NCBI GenBank assembly: GCA_050084985.1
Contig: JBITNC010000002.1
Coordinates: forward strand, 26,846,001 to 26,910,000
Length of the DNA: 64,000 nucleotides
Direction: 5' to 3'
Source: Nageia nagi
Lineage: Eukaryota > Pinophyta
The notes beneath the pieces are model-generated. The model saw only the letters and a program-made list of their open reading frames with translations, was not told the origin of the DNA and ran no database searches. The translations under genes were made by a program, and so were the position numbers. How positions within the stretch are numbered: the first letter of the stretch is position 1; each line of letters opens with the position of its first letter. Positions 56,354 through 64,000 of this stretch are shown here, piece by piece.

Positions 56354-59300
56354 ATTGGTATCATAGTTGTACAATTTATTAGGTTGAAATGGATTCAAAG
56401 GATGGAAATTCCTCTCAATTTTTGGTCCCTATATTCAATGACAAATACTTTGAATATTGGAGCATTAGAATGATAAATATCTTCCATCTCTCAAGACCTA
56501 TTAAATATTATCTCCCAAGGTTATACAAAAGTAGATACAACAATATTTGTAGTACTCTCAGTAGATGAGAAAAAAGATCTTTTGGACATACAAAATAAGG
56601 ATATCAAAGCCTTGTTTGCATTACAAAGTGGGATATATGTTTCAATTTTCCCTAAAGCAAAATTCAAAGTTTCAAATGTTGCTTAGGACATGCTTGAGCT
56701 TGCCTACAAGGTTTCCACTAAGGTCAGAGTAGCCAAGCTACATATTCTCTAGAGAGACTTTGAATCTCTCAAAATGGATGATGGAGAGACTATTGAGGTC
56801 TTCATGAACAAATATTTGAACCCAATCAATGTCATTCATTCTCATGGTGAGGATCTTAATGACATATATATTATTGAAAAGGTTCTTAGAATCCTTCCCT
56901 TGTAGTTCTATCATATCACAATTATCATGGATAAGTCTAAGTACTTATCCCAAATCACTCTAATTGAGTTAGTTGGAAGCTTATAGACCTATGAGCAAAG
57001 GATCAAAGATAAGACTAAGGAATTTGACCAAGCTTTCCAAGGCAGGCTTATGATCAAGCCTTCACATCCAACTTTTCTTCAAGAGGTCATGGAAAAGGCT
57101 ATGGTGGTAGAGATCATAGAGGTGGCTATGGTAGAGGAAGAGGCTCCTTAAAAGGTCATAGCCAAAGCTCAAGCCCCCAACATTATGACTTTTGTGGTAA
57201 GGTTGATCGTATAGAACAATAATATTTTTAGAAGAAGAAGAAATAACCTAAAGCAAACTTCATTGAAGATTCCAACGATGATGTCAACCTATTTCTAATG
57301 CACCATAACTTTGAATTTGTTAATGATAAGATTTGATATGTAGAAAATGGTTTCTCTAATTGTATGATGGGAAATAAGAGCTTGTTTATCAACTTTGAGG
57401 AGATTGTCATTGGAAAAGTCAAGTTTGGTGATAATAATCAAGTTAGTATTATTGGTAGAGGTTCCATTTCTTTCAAAGAAAATATTGGCAAGATCATGCA
57501 CATGCATAATACTCTATATGTTTTGAGGCTGAAGCATAATCTCTTGAGCATTGGTCAAATATGCTTGAAAAACTACATTCTAGTTTTTAAGAAGAAGAGT
57601 TGCACCATCATAAATGAGACCAATCACCAAGTAATCACCACTATTCTCTTGATTAAGAATAAAATGTATATGCTCAAGATGTTGTTGGAATCTATCAAAT
57701 GCCTAAAGGTGACCCTTGATTTGACATGGCTATGGCACAAGTGATTCAAATGTATCAATTTTAACTTATTATGGGGATTGCATAATCTTATGAGAGGTAT
57801 TTTGACCTTCTCCAATCGATCAGACATTATGTATGAGAGCTATTTTTTAAAAAATAACACTACAACAAGTTTTCCACCCACCCACATTGCACCAATACAT
57901 CCCTGGAATTGGTGCACATAGATCTTTGCCACCCTATGCAGACTCCCAACATTGCCAAGTGCATGTATATGTTGATTTTTAATAATGATTATTCTTCCAT
58001 GATTTGGTTATATTTCTTGTATACCAAATATGATGCTTTTGATTTCTTAATCAAGTTCAAAGCATTGGTTGAGACCCAATTTGACTATACTCTAAAAAAG
58101 TTCTAAATGAATAGGGGTGATGAATTCATTTTTGACGAGTTCAAGGACTATTGCAGCAAGCATGGGATCAAGAGATAATATATAATTACCTATAATCCTT
58201 GGTAGAATGGTATTTTCAAAAAAACAAATTAGATAGTTGTTGAAATAGACTGATGCATATTGAATGAGATGGGCATAGGCAATAATTATGGGGTAAGTTA
58301 TCCATATTATGATATACATCTTGAATCATTTCTCAACCAAGGCTATATAGGATTCAACACCTTATGAGGCTTGGTTTGACAAGAAAACAAGTATCTCTCA
58401 CTTGAGGATATTTGGCTCCACCTACTATGTGCAAATTCCTAAGGAGAATACACATAAATTGGATGAAAAATTCATTAAGTATATTTTTATTAGGTAATCT
58501 AATAAGTCCAAAGCCTACATGTGCTATGATCCAATCTCTAGTAAGTTGCACATCAGTCAAGATGTGATCTTCAATGACTGAGCCAATGTTGCCTTCCCAC
58601 CCATAGCCACCCAATCCCTCAGTATCTCCTACTCCTCCCAAGATAATACTTGCATAAGATCATTCATAGTCTTAGATATTGGATGATGATTTCACAAGGC
58701 ATGTGACCTAGAAAAAATCGAGAGGGATGATAAAATCACCAATTATGCCTTGCTTTTCTCTTCCCTCCTTGATCCCTCTAAATTTAAAGAAGTGATAGCT
58801 AATGAAGATTGGAAAGTAGCAATGGAATACAAGATAGAGAAAACCTAGAATAATGACTCTTGGGAGATTATCCCTCCTCCAAAGAAAAAGAATAACAATG
58901 GAGTCAAATGGATCTACAAGTTGAAGCATAATGTTGATGATAATCTTATAAAATACAAAGCCTAGTTGGTTGCTAAGAGCTATGTCTAGAAATAAGTCTT
59001 GGACTATGAAGAGATGTTTGCACTTATTTCCCACATTGAGGCAGTCCACTCTTTTCTTGCTTTAGCTTCCCATTTTAGTTTGACAGTCTACCAAATGGAT
59101 GTCAAGTATGCCTTCTTTAATGGGGACTTGGAAGAATAATTCTATATGAATCAACCCTAAGGATTCATCATAATCAACCATGAGGATAAAGTGTATAGGC
59201 TCAACAAATCTCTTTATGGGTTGAAGAAAGCCCCTTGCACCTGGTATTCTCATATTGATACCTACTTCCATCACAATGGCTATCAAAGGTGCTTCTTGGA

Positions 59301-59910
59301 AGCCACATGTACACAAAGGTATACAAATATAACTATATCATAATTTGTCTCTATGTTTATGATATTATTTTTATGAGCTCCTCTTCTTCCATGATTCACT
59401 AGTTTGAGATTACAATGGTTAATGAGTTTGATATGAGTGATATAAGTGACATGAAATAGTTTATGGGCATGCAAGTTCAATAGTCATCCAACAACATCTT
59501 CATCACTCAAACGAAATATTTTGATATGCTTAGCAAATTCTTAATGAAATATTGGAAAGTTGTTGGTACCCCCACAATTGTTGGTTGTAAATTATTGAAG
59601 GAGGATTTTACTCCTATAGTTAATGCACCCTTGTATAGGTCACTTGTAGGTAGTCTAATGTATCTCATAGTTACCCAGTATGGTATAATATTTGCAGTCA
59701 ATCTAGTAACCAAATTCATGCATTCTTCTCATGGGCCCAACACCTAAACTTTTGGATTATGGTATAAGTATATTGACTTTAAGACTTTGAAGGAATGTAC
59801 CAATGTTGATTAATTAGGTTGGAATCCTTGATGAATGGAAGAGTACCTTTAGGTATGCCTTCTTCTTTAACAAATCCCTTAACTCTTGGAATAACTATTA
59901 TCCTTGCAAA
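56354..59910 (+). pseudogene. Ty1/copia element F: primer site and gag-pol, heavily decayed
   Basis: Primer site ATTGGTATCATAG at 56354. gag ATG 56389 (MDSKDGNSSQFLVPIFNDKY), then the gag core (MDDGETIEVFMNKYLNPI) and a knuckle remnant (HYDFCGKVDRIEQ) near 57180. Protease/pre-integrase 57364-57744 (LYVLRLKHNLLSIGQ, NKMYMLKM). Integrase 57909-58640 (VHIDLCHPMQTPN, then FNNDYSSMIWLYFL). RT 58800-59500: VYQMDVKYAFFNGDLEE-like; the active site reads YVYD (59352-59363). RNase H remains end near 59910 (KSTFRYAFFFNKSLNSW). Many stops and frame changes. Related to element D by gag and pre-integrase sequence. Older than A1-A3. Confidence 0.88.
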
Positions 59911-59976
59911 ATTACACTCTTGTGGGTAACATTCATTCAATCATTCATTCATTTTTCCTTGCAAATAAAATTCTTT

Positions 59977-60538
59977 TGTTAGAAAATTATATATTCTGGA
60001 GCAATGGAATGCATAAAGTATTGCAGAAAATATAAACACAAAAAACCCATAAACAAGAGCGACATAGATATATGTGGTTCACCCAGTTTGGGCTACGTCC
60101 ACCCCGAACAGCCAGTCCTTCCTTTCTATTATCCAGCAAAGTGAAGAGATACAACCTACAGTAGATCTGCTATAATATCCTCTATTTTCTCTCATAGTCT
60201 CATGTCTCTGTTTCTTGCTCACTATATTCACGTCTATTACAATTGCCCTCATACAAAAAGAGGGGTTGCCTTCTAGGGAAAAAAGAAACCCTAAACATAA
60301 GTTCTACCATCAGATCATTCGCCTAATGAATGGCCCAGATTGACGTCTATTTTTAGCTTCGGGGGTGCTACCCCCAAACCCCCATCGGGGGACCGCTGGA
60401 GGGGTGTACAAACTTCCTGGGGTATAAATCCAACTGAAACAAAGAACTCTGAATAATCATGCTCCACACACATCTTTCTATATTTCTCATTTCTTATTTC
60501 CATTTCTTTCTCAGTTGTAAATATTTGCACAAACTTCA
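59977..60538 (-). repeat. Probable solo LTR of another copia family
   Basis: Plus-strand TGTTAGAAAA to ACTTCA gives TG/CA termini on minus. Content is typical of plant copia LTRs read backwards: GTGGTTCACCCAGTTTGGGC followed by TACGTCCAC, and a GC-rich part (60359-60410) with stems GGGGGT/ACCCCC and CCCCC/GGGGG. No matching 5-bp duplication, no primer site, no adjacent gag-pol of its own. The outer boundaries are best guesses. The 60315-60539 minus ORF is an accident of this sequence. Confidence 0.6.
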
Positions 60539-62250
60539 ATCTTGAAAATGTATTATATATACTTAGTCTTTTTTTCTATAGTCAAGCATTGCATATGTTC
60601 TTAGTTAGGATTCAAATTTTATATAAGTTATTTTTGGGTCATGTTCGCCTAGCTTGGGTCTTAGTTAGTGAAAGATCTAAGGTAGGTGTTATTTTCCAAG
60701 TCGCACAAGTCATGTCCCAGTGGTGTATATAAATCATATTCTGTAAAGAGTCCCATTTTATAGAAATCAATTAAGGCATTCCAGGTATTGTATTATATAG
60801 AGTCAATATATTTGTCTAAGTCAAGTTCAAGCCCTATCATGAGTAAATTTACTTATGTTTTGGTCTAGTGTAGTTTGGGTATTATTTTTGAGCCTTATAT
60901 ATAACTATTTATTTTTTGTTAAGTCATATAGCATGTAATGTTGTAAAAGTCAAGAAGGTTGGACCTGCAAAATTCTAGTGGTGATGTCATACTTTTTAGA
61001 AATAATTAGTGGGCTTTAAATGTCTTAATCAATGAGTGGTCCTAACAGTTTTCACAATGGGAGATGTTCATAACTCTATATTCAATAGACCCCACCAATT
61101 TTGAGTGATGATGTCATATTTTTTAGGAGAAATCAGTGGGTGATAAGTTCCATAAGCATTCCAAGTTTTAGTAATCTTCATCAAGGTGTAGTAGGACCCA
61201 CTAATAGTAAATAAAGACTATAAGAGGAGATGAACACCTGGGTCCATCTAATCAAGGGTGTATAACCCCCAAGACTCTATAAACTTGTCAACTACAACTC
61301 ATTTCCACATGGTAGTAGTAGTTCACTCTTAGGTTCAAAGGCCTATATCTTCCTTTCATCCTTGCAGTATTCAGCATCAAAACTATAGATAAAAGCATTA
61401 AATTATTATAAAGAGTTGTTAGACCATCGATTGTTGAAATGGATTGATTGTACTTATAGAAATGATAGACTATACCTCGTAAATTCAAAAATAGTTTCAA
61501 AATGACCTTATCAAATGCTAGAAGTGTCTAATTACACTTGGATAGGTACAAGATTGAAGTTATGCAAATTCCAACAATTGACATCACATCTGAACCATGC
61601 TCCATAACTATTTGCATTTGTAAAATCTCATATAAATGTTGTAAATATTTAAGTTTGTGCAATCATTAGTCAAAGGGATAGATATAGTTATTAATGATGG
61701 ACAACCACCCATTGTAAATGGAACATTATAAATAGTGGACTATTAGAAGTCTAAAGGTTAGATATTTTAGCAATGTTTCCCCTTGTAAGAATTATTTTCA
61801 TGTATGATAACGCAATATTATGATGTTTTTCCCCTTGAAGTCCATGGATATTATCTTATTTTGTAATTGTTATGTATGAAGCTTTGTCAGAACTTGTGGC
61901 TGTGTATTGCAATTACGAGACCCTAGGAGTGAGATAGTTATTCTATTCTTAGTCTTGGGTATGGATTACTACCTGTGTAGTGATGCCTAGGATGATTAGT
62001 TTAGTTTGTTTTTTATGTTATTTTCATTTCCTTATTTATTAGTTTAGATTTTTATCTCTTTCTTGTTACTTTTGACCTTTTCTTAGATAGGAACCAGCCT
62101 ATAACTTGGAGATTGAATAGAAACCCCCATGACCACATCATCCCACCACCTTATGCTCATTTTAGAACCTCACTATTATCAGTTGATGGAGAGAAATTAC
62201 CAGACCAAACCCTTAGGTTACATCATTCTGATCAATAGTAAAATTTTCAT
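60539..62250 (+). repeat. Probable LTR of a gypsy-like element (limits unknown)
   Basis: No ORF of note. TATAAATA at 61727-61734 would be its promoter. Two related phrases (AGTGGTGATGTCATACTTTTTAG-type at about 60980 and 61105) show degenerate repetition. It ends before TTGGCATGCCCGGTGGGA (62253-62270), which looks like a primer-site or leader junction. The start cannot be placed. Confidence 0.4.
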
Positions 62251-62279
62251 TCTTGGCATGCCCGGTGGGATGTTAGTAA

Positions 62280-64000
62280 AACCTATATCATTCGGATGTG
62301 AAAAGGCTAGATAATTATGTTTGGTAGGCTATTACCATTATTTTCAAAATATTATAAGGTTACTTAGAGCTTATTAGTGACTCTTCTATCATATCAATCA
62401 TTTTTACGAACTTTGGTACCTCTAATTCATAGATTCACTAGAAGTAGTGCCAAAAATTCTTCCCAAAAGCCTAGGTTTCAAGAGTTGTCACTTCCTCAAA
62501 GGATGACTAGATGAAAGATTTGAAATACTCTATCTCCATAAATTCCTTTGAGAATGATTCAACTATCAGTTGCATTTGATTCTGTCTAGCAAAATCCTTC
62601 ACCTAACATAACTAGTCCAAATATGGTTCAGCTTACACCTACAGATATCCTTACTTGGAATAATAATCATCCATTAGTAATACCTACTAATTCCTCAACT
62701 ATTCCCTAAGTAGCATTTAATTTTTTTCCTAAGTATTATGGATCAAGAAAAACACCATATGAGCATTATCAAGATGTATCTCACTTAGTATCAAGTTTTG
62801 ACATCATAAATGCAACTGTAATGACAAGATTACTATCACATTCTTTTGAAGGAAAAGTAGCAAAATAGTTCAAGACCTTGACTCTTTGGTCAATAAACCC
62901 ATGGGAAGGGTTATGTCAAGATATGATTAAAATATTTGCTAAAGATGGTGATGATAGCACTTTTTTTAGTCTTATAGCCTGTATAAAAAGATATCCTCAT
63001 GAGTTTGTGGATGATTTTAATATTAGATTTGAGAAAAACTAGAAATCCATTCCAACCAGGATCAGACCAACTATAGGAAAGCTTTCCACCTAGATGTAAA
63101 TGTGCTCATTATCATATCTTGGTAAACTTTCTCATAAATTTATCAGATAACAAAAACTATCGAACACACATTGGTTTCCTATGGAAAAATGCAATTGAGA
63201 TCTATCATGCCCTTTATTTCCTAATCTACCTCCAAAATAATCTCCTATACAAATTACTCATTTAGAAGTGTTAGTCTTACCACCTCCTCCTCCCCAACCT
63301 ATTTCTCATAACCAAGTACCAAATCTTCCTTCTCTTCCATCAATAAGTACAAGTACTAGTTCAAACCAACAAGAGGTCGAGAGGATAAGGAAAATGAAGA
63401 TAACTATTAGGAATCTCACAAATAAGCTCACTTTGTAAGAAAGGCATAATCAATGCCATAATTTTAGAATATATGATAATCAATATCAACCAAGATTCCA
63501 TCCTAGAAATAACCAACTAGAGTAGCCTCCTACTCCCAAAGCTATTGATAATGCAATCATGGCTAGCTCTATACAAAGTGAAACTATGGCTATTATGGAA
63601 TGGTGTCCTCCTTATTTTACTCCATACTTTCTAGACTCTTTTATAGTCTATCAACACCAATACTTGGGTCTACACTTTGACCAAATGGTAGAACTTGCAT
63701 CAAACCTTGCTACACATGTTACTATGATGAATTTTTGGATTTCGAGTTATGCTGGAGAGCAAGAAAAATATGCACAAAGTAGAGCCTCTACTTCAATATA
63801 ACCATAGTAGACCCAAGTTGTTCAACCAAATAAGCCATCCACTTTAGCTATACATGACATTAAGAGAGCTAAGACTCCTATATTTCAACCATATAATCCA
63901 ATAAATCAACTTTCAAGTCATCTAGGTCAAGTTCCACAAGGTTCGAGTAATCCTGATCCTATTGTAAGAAACCTAGCTCCAGCCATAAATGATGTTCCTC
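62280..64000 (+). pseudogene. Gypsy-like gag, decayed, running off the window
   Basis: From about 62720 a frame reads FFPKYYGSRKTPYEHYQDVS, then LLSHSFEGKVAK-stop-FKTLTLWSI, then FAKDGDDSTFFSL and FNIRFEKN. This follows the order of the Retrotrans_gag domain (SFEG..A..W...L...SI..W...). Pro-rich (LPPPPPQPI) and Ser-rich stretches follow near 63280-63380, then an open stretch 63559-63801 (IMEWCPPYFTPYFLDSF). Stops at several points. The zinc knuckle and pol would lie beyond 64000. Ty3/gypsy is favoured over copia by the gag type and the long upstream LTR-like region. Confidence 0.6.

Noticed and set aside
60315-60539. 74-residue minus ORF as a small gene
   Set aside because: It falls wholly within a probable solo LTR; such frames are common in copia LTRs and there is no other support.

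Overview
The window looks like gene-poor nuclear DNA of a land plant with a large, repeat-rich genome. It is AT-rich, and almost every recognisable piece belongs to Ty1/copia retrotransposons, with some LINE and Ty3/gypsy-like remains. The density of old nested elements fits a gymnosperm-type genome, but the species cannot be named from this sequence. I found no intact host gene, rRNA, tRNA or CRISPR array. Every coding region is a decayed gag-pol or LINE reading frame.

Layout. 1-1430: copia RT/RNase H fragment (+). 1431-8404: copia element B (-), with pol deleted up to its 3' LTR. 8405-8883: LTR end, primer site and gag start of family C (+). 8884-22293: copia element D (-), split by copia element A1 (+, 13005-20296, TSD ATTGG). 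22294-24205: gag-like remnant. 24206-40164: copia element E (+, TSD GGATT), split by A2 (-, 28936-37727, TSD ACAAG). 40488-41630: solo LTR of family C. 41631-53760: LINE (-; DUF4283 ORF1 and the first codons of ORF2), split by A3 (+, 44055-52428, TSD GTTTT). 53760-56353: AT-rich repeats. 56389-59910: copia element F (+). 59977-60538: probable solo copia LTR. 60539-64000: gypsy-like LTR/leader and gag (+).

A1, A2 and A3 are three copies of one family. They are complete from end to end, with flanking 5-bp duplications and LTR pairs differing at only about 4 to 7 positions by eye. Each landed inside an older element. Their coding regions carry many in-frame stops, mostly C-to-T type, and some stops are shared between copies.

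The least ordinary signals lie outside the coding regions. (1) A2 and A3 carry a GC-rich insert in the leader between primer site and gag. It reads, in the element's sense direction, as repeated PPR-protein motifs: a captured piece of a host gene. (2) In A1, A2, A3, B and E the leader is framed by a GAG/GTAAA-type donor just after the primer site and a pyrimidine-rich TAG or CAG acceptor 2-3 nt before the gag ATG. It could therefore be a removable intron, which would explain how cargo is tolerated. (3) Between pol and the 3' LTR the A family carries an array of about 50-bp units, each with an inverted repeat and most with a GTAAGT motif.
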